From Thermohalobaculum sp039180675 (GTDB lineage: Bacteria > Pseudomonadota > Alphaproteobacteria > Rhodobacterales > Rhodobacteraceae): DNA of 64,000 nucleotides. The stretch covers positions 57,605 to 121,604 of the forward strand of contig JBCDDC010000013.1 in NCBI GenBank assembly GCA_039180675.1, written 5' to 3'. Position 1 is the stretch's first letter, and each line of letters opens with the position of its first letter. The notes beneath the pieces are model-generated. The model saw only the letters and a list, made by a program, of their open reading frames with translations. It searched no databases and was not told the DNA's origin. Positions 34,379 through 42,559 of this stretch are shown here, piece by piece. The translations under genes were made by a program, and so were the position numbers.

Positions 34379-34727
34379 GGGAAGGCGCGCTCTAGCAGTT
34401 GGGGGCGGCCAACACAAGCGAGGTTGGTGCGCTTGACCATGATTTGAAAACGAGGCTTGGTCCCGGCGCCGTCCAGCAGGTTTTGCAGCGCAGCTCGGGG
34501 CCTGTGACTGAGGCGAATTCCATCCGGATACCGTTGGAGCCGCCATCTGATGCGGCTTAAAATGGCGGGACTGACCACCGGGACCTAGAAGCCCGGCTAA
34601 TCGAAAAGTTTGCCTGATTCAGAGGCTTGTGAGAGAGATCTATAACTTTTCATTCAGTCTTTAACGGTTTTGTGTCATATTAATGACATTAGCGCTTTTG
34701 AGAACGCTCGAACGAGGGAAGGTGCAA
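34379..34727. other. Intergenic stretch of about 350 nt between divergent genes
   Basis: No credible gene is seen. The part from about 34600 to 34700 is clearly AT-richer (TATAACTTTTCATT, then CATATTAATGAC) and probably holds the promoter of the exported protein gene at 34728, but I cannot place a convincing -35/-10 pair. A weak stem CCGGG (34578-34582) with CCCGG (34592-34596) is present. Confidence 0.4.
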
Positions 34728-35264
34728 ATGATGGGTCCTCTGGCTTGCGCAGGAGTCTTCAAACGGCTCGCCCTCTTGCTTCTTCTGACCGTGGCGGCAG
34801 GCGCGCCCGCGCTAGCGGAGCAACGGGTTGCGACCCTCACCAGCGATCAGCGCGCCGATCTCAGGGCGGGATGCAACCATTATGAGAACAGAGCTCGCTT
34901 TCTTTCCCGCGAAGGGGAAATCGCCTTTGTCACACTGATGGCCGAAGCCTGTGCGGCGGCGGAGGTTTCACTTGGTAGCGACAGCGCCTCGGAGCGGAAG
35001 ACAGCGCGTCGCTTTCTTCATCGTGTGCTGGAACTCCGGGATACCATTATAGATATGAACATGGAGAGGGTTTACGGCGAAACCGACAACCCTTTTGCCA
35101 AACCCAAGGTCGCGGAAGGGGACGCCTCCGAATTCACCCGCGTGACCGACACCGGCGAGTTTCTGATTGCCCATCGGATGGGGGTCATGAGCGCCTATCA
35201 GGCCTGGCTTGACAGCGGTGCCAGCTTTTCGATTGCCTTCCTGAAGGGCCCCGTGACGCCCTGA
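34728..35264 (+). CDS. Exported hypothetical protein
   Basis: Protein of 178 residues with a signal peptide (KRLALLLLLTVAAGAPALAEQ; cleavage after ALA near residue 32). The mature part is mostly helical and charged, with two cysteines, one in AGCNHYENRA and one in AEACAAAEV, which may form one disulfide in the periplasm. I do not recognise the family. AAGG 6 nt upstream supports ATG 34728 (or the adjacent ATG 34731) over 34683. It is followed after 13 nt by the sulfotransferase-like gene and may be cotranscribed with it. Confidence 0.7.
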   Translation: MMGPLACAGVFKRLALLLLLTVAAGAPALAEQRVATLTSDQRADLRAGCNHYENRARFLSREGEIAFVTLMAEACAAAEVSLGSDSASERKTARRFLHRVLELRDTIIDMNMERVYGETDNPFAKPKVAEGDASEFTRVTDTGEFLIAHRMGVMSAYQAWLDSGASFSIAFLKGPVTP

Positions 35265-35277
35265 AGGGAGCCGCCTT

Positions 35278-36021
35278 ATGGCAAGGACGATCCGGATCGC
35301 AATGTGGTCCGGCCCGCGCAATATCTCGACAGCGATGATGCGGGCCTGGGAGAACCGGGCCGATTGCACGGTGATGGATGAGCCGTTCTATGGCGCCTAT
35401 CTGGCGGAGACCGGGATCGCGCATCCGATGCGCGCAGAGATCCTCGCGGCGATGGAGCAGGACTGGGCAACGGTGGCGGAGCAATGTGCGGCCGCCGACC
35501 AGACGCTTCTGATCTACCAGAAGCACATGTGCCAGCACATGGTCCCCGCAGCGCCGTTGGGCTGGATGGCTGCCTGCCGTCACGCCTTTCTGATCCGCCC
35601 GCCGGGTGAGGTCGCGGCGTCCTTCAGCGCAAAGTATGACGGGCTGATGGCGGAGGATCTGGGGTTTCGCCGCCAGGCGGAGCTGTTCGATCATGTCTGC
35701 CAGATGATTGGCAAAGCGCCGCCAGTTCTGGAGGCGCGGGATGTGCTGGCAGCACCAGAGGCGATGCTGCAGGCCTTATGCAACAATCTTGGCGTTTCCT
35801 TCGATCCCGCCATGTTGAGCTGGCCGCCGGGGCGGCGGGACAGTGACGGCGTTTGGGCCGCGCATTGGTATGGAGCGGTGGAGAAGTCGATTGGGTTCTC
35901 TGCGCCCAAGCCCCCGGCCGCGCCGCCGGAGGCGCTTAATTCGATCGTCGAGGCTTGCTTGCCTTACTACGAGGCGATGCGCCGGCACCGCCTCGTTGCC
36001 GCGCCGGATCAGGCGAGTTGA
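35278..36021 (+). CDS. Sulfotransferase-like P-loop protein
   Basis: Protein of 247 residues. The N-terminal MWSGPRNISTAMMRAW (about residues 9-24) matches the 5'-phosphosulfate-binding loop of PAPS-dependent sulfotransferases, and FLIRPPGEVAASF fits the 3'-phosphate-binding region (usually RDPR..AxS). Bacterial members of this group often act on small molecules or have unknown substrates, so the activity is not certain. Its 3' end overlaps the convergent serS gene by 13 nt. Confidence 0.78.
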   Translation: MARTIRIAMWSGPRNISTAMMRAWENRADCTVMDEPFYGAYLAETGIAHPMRAEILAAMEQDWATVAEQCAAADQTLLIYQKHMCQHMVPAAPLGWMAACRHAFLIRPPGEVAASFSAKYDGLMAEDLGFRRQAELFDHVCQMIGKAPPVLEARDVLAAPEAMLQALCNNLGVSFDPAMLSWPPGRRDSDGVWAAHWYGAVEKSIGFSAPKPPAAPPEALNSIVEACLPYYEAMRRHRLVAAPDQAS

Positions 36022-37301
36022 CCGTCCACTGAGACCGTCTCTCGCCCGCCCAGATAGGGTTTGAGCGGGCCTGGGATCGCGATCGACCCGTCCTCCTGCT
36101 GGTAGTTCTCCATCACCGCGATCAGCGTGCGGCCGACTGCGAGGCCCGAGCCGTTGAGGGTGTGGACGAATTCTGGGCGTTTCTCTCCGTCGCGGCGGAA
36201 GCGCGCGTTCATCCGGCGGGCCTGGAAGTCGCCGCAGACCGAGCAGGACGATATCTCGCGATAGGTGTTCTGGCCGGGCAACCAGACCTCGAGATCGTGG
36301 GTCTTCTGCGCGCCGAAGCCCATGTCGCCGGTCGAGAGCACCATGCGCCGGTAGGGAAGCTCCAGCGCCTCGAGGATGCCCTCGGCGCAGCGGGTCATGC
36401 GCTCATGCTCGTCGAGCGCGTCCTCCGGCCGGGTGATCGAGACCATCTCGACCTTCTCGAACTGGTGCTGGCGGAGCATGCCGCGGGTGTCCTTGCCCGC
36501 CGAGCCCGCCTCGGAGCGGAAGCACTGTGTCCAGGCGGTGTAGCGCCGGGGCAGGGTGGCCTCGTCGATGATCTCGCCTGCGGGCAGGTTGGTCAGCGTG
36601 ACTTCCGCCGTTGGGATCAACCACCAGCCGTTGGTGGTCTGATAGCTGTCCTCGGCAAATTTTGGGAGCTGGCCAGTGCCGAGCATCGCCTCGGGCCGCA
36701 CCAGGACCGGGGTCCAGACCTCGGTCAAGCCGTTCTGATCGACATGGGTGTCGAGCATGAATTGCGCGAGCGCCCGGTGGAGCCGGATGAGCGCGCCGGA
36801 CATGACGACAAAGCGGCTGCCCGAGAGCTTTGCCGCCTTCTCGAAGTCCATCAGCCCCATGGCCTCGCCGAGCTCCCAATGCTCCTTAGGGGCGAAGTTG
36901 AACTGGCGCGGCGCGCCCCAGCGTTTGGCTTCGACATTGGCGTCCTCATCGGCGCCGTCCGGCACGTCGTCGAGGGCGAGGTTGGGGATCGTCAGGAGGA
37001 GGTCGGTGAGGCGCTGATCCTCGGCCTTCGCTTCCTCCTCCAATTTGGCGATCTCGTCCTTTTTGTCGGCGACAAGCTGGCGGAGGCGTTCGAATTCCGC
37101 CTCGTCACCCGCGGCCTTGGCCTTTCCGACTTCCTTGGAGGCGGCATTGCGCTCTGCCAGTGCGTTTTCGCTGGCCGTGATCTTCTCGCGCCGGGCGGCA
37201 TCGATCGCCAGGATCTCCGACGAGAGCCCGGACAGCCCACGCCGCGCAAGCTGCGCATCGAACGCCTGGGGATTGTCACGGATCAGTCGGATATCGTGCA
37301 T
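36009..37301 (-). CDS. serS: Seryl-tRNA synthetase
   Basis: Class II aminoacyl-tRNA synthetase of 430 residues that charges tRNA-Ser and tRNA-Sec. The N-terminal coiled-coil arm (about 25-105, rich in Glu, Lys and Ala) contacts the tRNA variable arm. Motif 2 (CFRSEAGSAGKDTRGMLRQH) and motif 3 (NGSGLAVGRTLIAVMENYQ) of the catalytic core are intact. A GGAGG site precedes ATG 37301. The end overlaps the sulfotransferase-like gene on the other strand, and no terminator hairpin is evident there. Confidence 0.97.
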   Translation of the reverse strand: MHDIRLIRDNPQAFDAQLARRGLSGLSSEILAIDAARREKITASENALAERNAASKEVGKAKAAGDEAEFERLRQLVADKKDEIAKLEEEAKAEDQRLTDLLLTIPNLALDDVPDGADEDANVEAKRWGAPRQFNFAPKEHWELGEAMGLMDFEKAAKLSGSRFVVMSGALIRLHRALAQFMLDTHVDQNGLTEVWTPVLVRPEAMLGTGQLPKFAEDSYQTTNGWWLIPTAEVTLTNLPAGEIIDEATLPRRYTAWTQCFRSEAGSAGKDTRGMLRQHQFEKVEMVSITRPEDALDEHERMTRCAEGILEALELPYRRMVLSTGDMGFGAQKTHDLEVWLPGQNTYREISSCSVCGDFQARRMNARFRRDGEKRPEFVHTLNGSGLAVGRTLIAVMENYQQEDGSIAIPGPLKPYLGGRETVSVDGQLA

Positions 37302-37369
37302 CGAAGCCTCCTTCGCGAGAATGCGGGGGCTTCATAGTCGCTCAGGGTGCCGAGCACAAAGTTTTCTGA

Positions 37370-38626
37370 CTAGTCATCGGATTTGGGCGCCGGCTGAATC
37401 TTGAGCCATGCGTCAAAAGCAGCCCAGAAAGCCTGCCAAGGCTCAGAATCGTCTTTCTCCTCCTCGGCCGCATGCCAGAAGTTCGGTGGCGACAGATGCT
37501 CGGGCAAGAGTGTTTTGCCCGGCCCGCTTTTCACACCGAAGGCGCTGTTGATCTGTTCCTCGGTCATCGTGGAACATCCGGTAAAATCCGCGGATCTGAG
37601 CGGCGTGCGGGCACATGTCCAGCCGCTCAGATCCGCGGATTTTAGGATCGCCGCGCTGAGGTCCGCCCGCTCCATCCGCGCCCTATCAAACCGCGCATGA
37701 TCGAAGATCAGGTCGTGCGTGTCGGCCTTGCGCAGGTTGGTTTCACGCAGGTCGAGGCGGAAGCCGGGATCATAGGGGTTTGTGGAATCGGCCTTTGACC
37801 CTTCCTCCTGGATCTGGCGCGGGCCTCGTCGGCCGATAACGATAAGTGCGGCCTGAATATCGACACGCAGCGGTGGCAGGTCATCCAGCCATTCGTAGAG
37901 CTGTTCTTCTCGTTGTCTGAGGCCTTCCTCACGCTGCTTCAGCATCTCGTCATCCGCCTCCTCCGGCCAATCTGGCCAGTCGCCCAGACCGTGATCCTCG
38001 GCCTCAGACGCGGGCGCATTGGTGCGGATGTAGGCACACAGGATCTCCATCACCTGAATGTGGTCGCGCAGGCTGTCCTGTGCGATGCGCTCCAGCGCGT
38101 AGATGCCTCCGAGCCGGACTTCTAGGTTTGCCATCGTCTCTGGGTTGCCGTTCCGGTAGATGGTCTTCTCGGCCCCCAACTGTTCGACCGCCTTTGTAAT
38201 CCGCTCGGTGATCAGGCCCTGTTCGGCGGCGTTGGTCTGCCGCTCGTTGATCCAGGCCTTGATCAGGACGAAGGGCGCGGCAAGCAGGGCGCCGAGGCCG
38301 GTGATCGTGAGACCGATTCCGTAGAAATGCGCGCGCTTGTCCGCAGCAATTGCTGGAATGGTGGCTGTCACCTGCTCGAAGAGGTTGGCGATGACCAGAA
38401 CGATCAGCCAGATCCAGAAGGGGAGCAGCAGGAGCCCGATCAGGATGATCGGCAAAAGATAGTTTCTGAGCACCACTTCGGACCCCGAAATCCAAAGCCG
38501 GTGCAGTTTTGCGGAGTATTCTGTGCGGCGGGTCCAGATCCGGCGGAGCAGGACCCAAAGAGCGATCAGAAACAAAACGGCGAGCGAGAGCTCGAAGAAC
38601 GGAAGCGCGTTAAACAAATCCTTCAT
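37370..38626 (-). CDS. Pentapeptide-repeat membrane protein
   Basis: Protein of 418 residues with three hydrophobic segments near the N terminus (about 9-27, 52-80 and 108-128), then a charged helical part (about 130-290) and a pentapeptide-repeat region (about 295-350) with A(D/N)LxxA-like units such as FDHARFDRARMERADLSAA. Bacterial pentapeptide proteins form right-handed beta-helices. Some bind gyrase, but membrane-anchored ones are uncharacterised. The repeat part contains a perfect 23-bp inverted repeat at DNA level (separate entry). The gene is alone between serS and tRNA-Asp. Confidence 0.75.
   Translation of the reverse strand: MKDLFNALPFFELSLAVLFLIALWVLLRRIWTRRTEYSAKLHRLWISGSEVVLRNYLLPIILIGLLLLPFWIWLIVLVIANLFEQVTATIPAIAADKRAHFYGIGLTITGLGALLAAPFVLIKAWINERQTNAAEQGLITERITKAVEQLGAEKTIYRNGNPETMANLEVRLGGIYALERIAQDSLRDHIQVMEILCAYIRTNAPASEAEDHGLGDWPDWPEEADDEMLKQREEGLRQREEQLYEWLDDLPPLRVDIQAALIVIGRRGPRQIQEEGSKADSTNPYDPGFRLDLRETNLRKADTHDLIFDHARFDRARMERADLSAAILKSADLSGWTCARTPLRSADFTGCSTMTEEQINSAFGVKSGPGKTLLPEHLSPPNFWHAAEEEKDDSEPWQAFWAAFDAWLKIQPAPKSDD
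37582..37644. repeat. Perfect 23-bp inverted repeat inside the pentapeptide gene
   Basis: Positions 37582-37604 are exactly complementary to 37622-37644, with a 17-nt loop. Each arm contains the palindrome ATCCGCGGAT. On the coding strand the arms encode KSADLSG and LRSADFT, so repeat-protein similarity explains part of it, but perfect complementarity over 23 bp including synonymous positions is more than the protein requires. The mRNA would form a strong hairpin. Confidence 0.8.
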
Positions 38627-38739
38627 GGGCGAGAGAATGCCCCAGATATCGGGGTTGGGGAAGGTTTGGGCCCGATAATACCACTTGACGGGGCAGGGGG
38701 GCTTTCGTAGATCAGCCCGACCTCGTACAGAGGACCTAC

Positions 38740-38816
38740 GCGGTTGTAGCTCAGTTGGTTAGAGTGCCGGCCTGTCACGCCGGAGGTCGCGGGTTCGAGC
38801 CCCGTCAACCGCGCCA
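38740..38816 (+). tRNA. tRNA-Asp (anticodon GTC)
   Basis: A 77-nt cloverleaf with acceptor stem GCGGTTG/CAACCGC, D-loop AGCTCAGTTGGTTAGAG, anticodon stem CCGGC/GCCGG with loop CTGTCAC (anticodon GTC at 38774-38776), T-loop GGTTCGAGCC, and an encoded 3' CCA at 38814-38816. It decodes GAC/GAU. The wobble G is a substrate for queuosine modification, relevant to the YhhQ-type transporter at 31115. It lies 183 nt upstream of nuoA. Confidence 0.97.
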
Positions 38817-38930
38817 TCCTTCCGGATCGGCCTGACCCCCTCCCCACCACGGTTATTTGCGTTGCAATACGCGACCAACAATCGGAATATCGGGTGTCCG
38901 CTTTAATTCGTCGCGCCCCGGGCGGCGTTT

Positions 38931-38959
38931 GTTGACCGTCAACCACTCCGGGTTTAGAC
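38931..38959 (+). promoter_or_regulatory. Candidate nuo promoter with an overlapping palindrome
   Basis: GTTGACCGTCAAC (38931-38943) is a near-perfect palindrome around a central base and contains a -35-like TTGACC (38932-38937). A weak -10-like TTAGAC lies at 38954-38959 with a 16-nt spacer, about 40 nt before the nuoA start. The palindrome could be an operator. This is the only reasonable promoter candidate I see in the tRNA-nuoA gap. Confidence 0.35.
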
Positions 38960-38999
38960 GAAAGCTAGCGCGCCACGGCCAGCAAGTGAGGTAACCAGA

Positions 39000-39365
39000 A
39001 TGGATGAGCTGCTCCGCGAGTATCTTCCAATTCTCATTTTCCTCGGTCTGGCAATAGGTTTGGGCCTTTTTCTCGTGTTGGCTGCCTGGCTGATCGCCCC
39101 GGCCGATCCGGATGCTGAGAAGACCTCGGCCTACGAGTGCGGCTTCAACGCATTCGACGATGCGCGGATGAAGTTCGACGTGCGGTTCTACCTCGTCTCG
39201 ATCTTGTTCATCATCTTCGATCTGGAGATCGCGTTCCTGTTTCCCTGGGCCGCTGCCTTTGGCGACCTGAGCGACACGGCGTTCTGGTCGATGATGGTGT
39301 TCCTGGCGGTGCTGACCATCGGTTTCGCCTATGAGTGGAAGAAGGGAGCGCTGGAATGGGAGTGA
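39000..39365 (+). CDS. nuoA: NADH-quinone oxidoreductase subunit A
   Basis: Small membrane subunit of complex I, 121 residues with three helices. The loop between helices 1 and 2 has the conserved SAYECGFNAFDDAR segment, whose cysteine sits near the quinone site in the active/deactive transition region. It opens the 14-gene nuo operon, has GAGG upstream, and overlaps nuoB by 10 nt. Confidence 0.96.
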   Translation: MDELLREYLPILIFLGLAIGLGLFLVLAAWLIAPADPDAEKTSAYECGFNAFDDARMKFDVRFYLVSILFIIFDLEIAFLFPWAAAFGDLSDTAFWSMMVFLAVLTIGFAYEWKKGALEWE

Positions 39366-39886
39366 CGGCGCCGAATGCCGCGGGTGCGGACAAGGACGTG
39401 CTGGCCGCCAATCTCTCCAACGAGCTGGCGGATAAGGGTTTTCTGCTTACGAATACCGAGGATCTGATCAACTGGGCGCGCACCGGCTCGCTGATGTGGA
39501 TGACCTTCGGTTTGGCCTGCTGCGCGGTCGAGATGATGCATGCCTCGATGCCGCGTTATGATCTTGAGCGGTTTGGCTTCGCGCCGCGCGCCAGCCCGCG
39601 CCAGTCGGACGTGATGATCGTGGCGGGGACGCTGACCAACAAGATGGCTCCGGCGCTGCGCAAGGTCTACGATCAGATGCCGGAGCCGCGCTACGTGATC
39701 TCGATGGGCTCGTGTGCCAATGGCGGCGGGTACTATCACTACAGCTATTCCGTGGTGCGCGGCTGCGACCGGATCGTGCCGGTCGACATCTACGTGCCGG
39801 GCTGCCCGCCGACTGCCGAGGCGCTGGTCTATGGCATCCTGCAACTGCAGAGGAAAATCCGGCGCACGGGCACTCTGGTGCGCTGA
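39356..39886 (+). CDS. nuoB: NADH-quinone oxidoreductase subunit B
   Basis: Peripheral-arm subunit of 176 residues that holds the terminal 4Fe-4S cluster N2, which passes electrons to quinone. Ligands are the tandem cysteines in GLACCAVEMM, the cysteine in MGSCANGGG and the one in VPGCPPTAE. ATG 39356 is used: it follows GGGAG and gives the usual N terminus. A GTG at 39335 would deepen the overlap with nuoA. Confidence 0.97.
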   Translation: MGVTAPNAAGADKDVLAANLSNELADKGFLLTNTEDLINWARTGSLMWMTFGLACCAVEMMHASMPRYDLERFGFAPRASPRQSDVMIVAGTLTNKMAPALRKVYDQMPEPRYVISMGSCANGGGYYHYSYSVVRGCDRIVPVDIYVPGCPPTAEALVYGILQLQRKIRRTGTLVR

Positions 39887-39895
39887 GGAGGCTGG

Positions 39896-40498
39896 ATGAG
39901 CGAAGCACTCGAGGAACTGGGCGAGATTATCGCGGCGTCGCAGGCCGACCACGTCGTCTCGACCCATGTGACGAATGGCGAGCTGACCGTGATCGCGACG
40001 CGCCAGGGCCTGCCGATCCTGGTCGCCTATCTGCGTGACAACGCCGCCTGCCAGTTCACCACGCTGATCGACATCACGGCAGTGGATTTCCCCGAGCGTG
40101 AGGAGCGGTTCGAGGTCGTCTACCACTTCCTGTCGATGCGCCAGAACCTGCGCATCCGGGTCAAGGTAATGGCCGATGAGAGCACGATCGTGCCCTCGAT
40201 CACGCGCCAGCACCCCTCGGCCAACTGGTTCGAGCGTGAGGTGTTCGACATGTACGGTGTGCTTTTCAGCGGGCATCCGGATCTGCGCCGGATCCTGACT
40301 GACTACGGGTTCCGCGGGCATCCGCTGCGCAAGGATTTCCCGACCACGGGTTACACCGAGGTCCGCTATGACGAGACGCAGAAACGGGTGGTCTACGAGC
40401 CGGTCAGCCTGGTGCAGGAATATCGCCAGTTCGACTTCATGAGCCCGTGGGAGGGAGCCGATTACATCCTGCCCGGGGATGAGAAGAAGGAGGCGTGA
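39896..40498 (+). CDS. nuoC: NADH-quinone oxidoreductase subunit C
   Basis: The 30-kDa subunit (200 residues) of the connecting module of complex I. It is separate from NuoD here, as in other alphaproteobacteria, and not fused as in Escherichia coli. Conserved ITAVDFPEREERFEVVYHFLS and the C-terminal FDMYGVLFSGHPDLRRILTDYGF ... HPLRKDFP segments are present. GAGGAGG precedes the ATG. The stop is followed after 3 nt by a non-nuo gene, which separates nuoC from nuoD. Confidence 0.96.
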   Translation: MSEALEELGEIIAASQADHVVSTHVTNGELTVIATRQGLPILVAYLRDNAACQFTTLIDITAVDFPEREERFEVVYHFLSMRQNLRIRVKVMADESTIVPSITRQHPSANWFEREVFDMYGVLFSGHPDLRRILTDYGFRGHPLRKDFPTTGYTEVRYDETQKRVVYEPVSLVQEYRQFDFMSPWEGADYILPGDEKKEA

Positions 40499-40501
40499 GT
40501 G

Positions 40502-40879
40502 ATGAAAGACTCCGACCCCGAAAGCGATATCCGGGCCGCCGCGGTCGCCTATTGCGAGGCGCTGCACAACGCCGATGCCGATCTGCTGGAGGAGCTCTGC
40601 CACGAGCGGTACTTCATGACCTCGGTTCAGCCCTCGGGCGAGACGCTGTTCTTCGACAAGCAGGCCTTTGTGGCGCGGGCGCGGGAACGCGATCCGTTCG
40701 AAGGTGCGCCGTCCTACGAGATCCTGTCGGTCGACGTGGAGCCGGAGATGGCACATGTGAAGCTCTGGGTCGATCTGCCGCCGCGCCGGTTCTGCGACTA
40801 CCTCGGCTTCTACCGCGTCGACGGCCAATGGAAGCTGATTACGAAACTGTTCCGCACAGCCAAAGGCCCCTCGCTATAG
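40502..40879 (+). CDS. NTF2-like (SnoaL-type) small protein inside the nuo operon
   Basis: Protein of 125 residues with the NTF2-like cone fold signature: N-terminal helix (IRAAAVAYCEALHNADADLLEELCHERYFM), then a beta-rich half ending FYRVDGQWKLITKLF. Members include enzymes and ligand-binding proteins, and I cannot assign a reaction. It lies between nuoC (3-nt gap) and nuoD (16-nt gap) with its own AAGGAGG site, so it is translated with complex I subunits. A GTG three bases upstream is an alternative start. An assembly or auxiliary role is only suggested by context. Confidence 0.78.
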   Translation: MKDSDPESDIRAAAVAYCEALHNADADLLEELCHERYFMTSVQPSGETLFFDKQAFVARARERDPFEGAPSYEILSVDVEPEMAHVKLWVDLPPRRFCDYLGFYRVDGQWKLITKLFRTAKGPSL

Positions 40880-40895
40880 GGGCAGGGAGATAGCT

Positions 40896-42107
40896 ATGGA
40901 CGGATCGATCGATACCCTGACCGGCGAACAGAGGATCCGGAACTTCAATATCAATTTCGGACCGCAGCATCCTGCGGCGCATGGTGTTTTGCGCATGGTG
41001 CTGGAGCTGGACGGCGAGATCGTTGAGCGGACGGACCCGCATATCGGGCTGCTCCATCGCGGGACCGAGAAGCTGATGGAGAGCCGGACCTACCTACAGA
41101 ATCTGCCCTATTTCGACCGGCTGGACTATGTGGCGCCGATGAACCAGGAACATGCCTGGTGCCTGGCGATCGAGCGTCTGACGGGCACGGAGGTGCCGCG
41201 CCGGGGGCAACTGATCCGGGTGCTTTACAACGAGATCGGGCGGATCCTGAACCACCTGCTCAACGTCACGACCCAGGCCATGGATGTGGGCGCGCTGACC
41301 CCGCCGCTCTGGGGGTTCGAGGAGCGTGAGAAGCTGATGATCTTCTACGAGCGGGCCTGCGGCGCCCGCCTCCACGCGGCTTATTTCCGGCCGGGTGGGG
41401 TGCATCAGGACCTGCCGCCGGAGCTCTGTGACGACATCTGGCAATGGACCGAGGAATTCCCACAGGTGCTGGATGACCTCGAGACGCTGCTGACCGAAAA
41501 CCGGATCTTCAAGCAGCGCAACGTGGATATCGCCGTGGTGCCGATCGAACAGGCGCAGGCCTATGGCTTCTCCGGCGTCATGGTGCGCGGGTCGGGCTGG
41601 GCGTGGGACCTCCGCCGGGCGCAGCCCTATGAGTGCTATGACGAGATGGAATTCCTGATCCCCGTCGGCAAGAACGGCGATTGCTATGACCGCTACCTCT
41701 GCCGGATGGAGGAGATGCGGGAATCCACCAAGATCATGCGCCAGTGCCTGGAGAAGATGGACAAGGTGACCGGCGAGCCGGTGATCACGACCGACGGCAA
41801 GATGACGCCGCCCAGCCGGGGGGAGATGAAAACCTCGATGGAGGCGCTGATCCACCACTTCAAGCTCTACACCGAGGGCTTCCGCGTACCCGAGGGCGAG
41901 ATCTACGCGGCCGTTGAGGCGCCGAAGGGAGAGTTCGGGGTCTATCTGGTCTCGGACGGCACGAACAAACCCTACAAAGCCAAACTGCGCGCACCGGGCT
42001 ATCCGCACCTTGCCGCGATGGATGAGATTTGCCGGGGGCATCAACTGGCGGATGTCAGCGCGATCTTGGGGTCGTTGGATGTGGTCTTTGGGGAGATTGA
42101 CAGATAG
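40896..42107 (+). CDS. nuoD: NADH-quinone oxidoreductase subunit D
   Basis: The 49-kDa subunit (403 residues) that forms the quinone-binding cavity with NuoB. It is homologous to the large subunit of [NiFe] hydrogenase but has no metal ligands. The conserved NFGPQHPAAHGVLR near residue 18 carries the quinone-contacting His, and PYFDRLDYVAPMNQEHAWC, VRGSGWAWDLRRAQPYECY and the final ILGSLDVVFGEIDR are all typical. Its TAG stop overlaps by one base the GTG start of the following AT-rich gene. Confidence 0.97.
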   Translation: MDGSIDTLTGEQRIRNFNINFGPQHPAAHGVLRMVLELDGEIVERTDPHIGLLHRGTEKLMESRTYLQNLPYFDRLDYVAPMNQEHAWCLAIERLTGTEVPRRGQLIRVLYNEIGRILNHLLNVTTQAMDVGALTPPLWGFEEREKLMIFYERACGARLHAAYFRPGGVHQDLPPELCDDIWQWTEEFPQVLDDLETLLTENRIFKQRNVDIAVVPIEQAQAYGFSGVMVRGSGWAWDLRRAQPYECYDEMEFLIPVGKNGDCYDRYLCRMEEMRESTKIMRQCLEKMDKVTGEPVITTDGKMTPPSRGEMKTSMEALIHHFKLYTEGFRVPEGEIYAAVEAPKGEFGVYLVSDGTNKPYKAKLRAPGYPHLAAMDEICRGHQLADVSAILGSLDVVFGEIDR

Positions 42108-42559
42108 TGCGCATCTTGGTTGCAATCATTGGATTAGTCGTCGCCGGTTCAGGAGCAGCAGCTCTCACCTATGAGCGCACAGAATACCCGGTTGTGCTCG
42201 ATATGAAATGTTCAATACCGGTTGAACTGATTGGACGAGAGTTCTTGCTTACCGAGACACTTGGTGCGGAATGCGCAATTTCTTCGTCATTTAGAACTGA
42301 AAAGCGGTTCTTCGGCTATCTAACTTGGTACTCCGAAACGTGGCTAGGAAGCGTAACGACTGAAACGCCCGTCGATACTGGGGATGGTGTGTACAAGAAG
42401 CTTATGGTCAGCGACGATACTCTTGAAGCGTGCGCCTTGGTCATCAGCAATGGATGGACGAGTTCGCAAGAAACCATCGTTAATGCGCTGAAAGATCATA
42501 AGTCAGACAGCTCTCCTGAATTTGTGACGCTTTACTGCAAATCCGGAGACCAAGCCTAA
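42107..42559 (+). CDS. Exported or membrane-anchored hypothetical protein between nuoD and nuoE (AT-rich)
   Basis: Protein of 150 residues with an N-terminal hydrophobic segment (ILVAIIGLVVAGSGAAAL) that is a signal peptide or single anchor, and a soluble domain with four cysteines (35, 56, 109 and 144), an even number compatible with two disulfides. It starts with GTG overlapping the nuoD stop by one base, and its TAA stop overlaps the nuoE ATG, so it is tightly coupled on both sides. Its composition is far more AT-rich than the nuo genes, which suggests recent acquisition. I do not recognise the family. Confidence 0.68.
   Translation: MRILVAIIGLVVAGSGAAALTYERTEYPVVLDMKCSIPVELIGREFLLTETLGAECAISSSFRTEKRFFGYLTWYSETWLGSVTTETPVDTGDGVYKKLMVSDDTLEACALVISNGWTSSQETIVNALKDHKSDSSPEFVTLYCKSGDQA

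Noticed and set aside
34379..34727. Hidden small gene between the phosphatase and the exported protein
   Set aside because: No frame longer than a few dozen codons with a ribosome binding site and protein-like composition was found.
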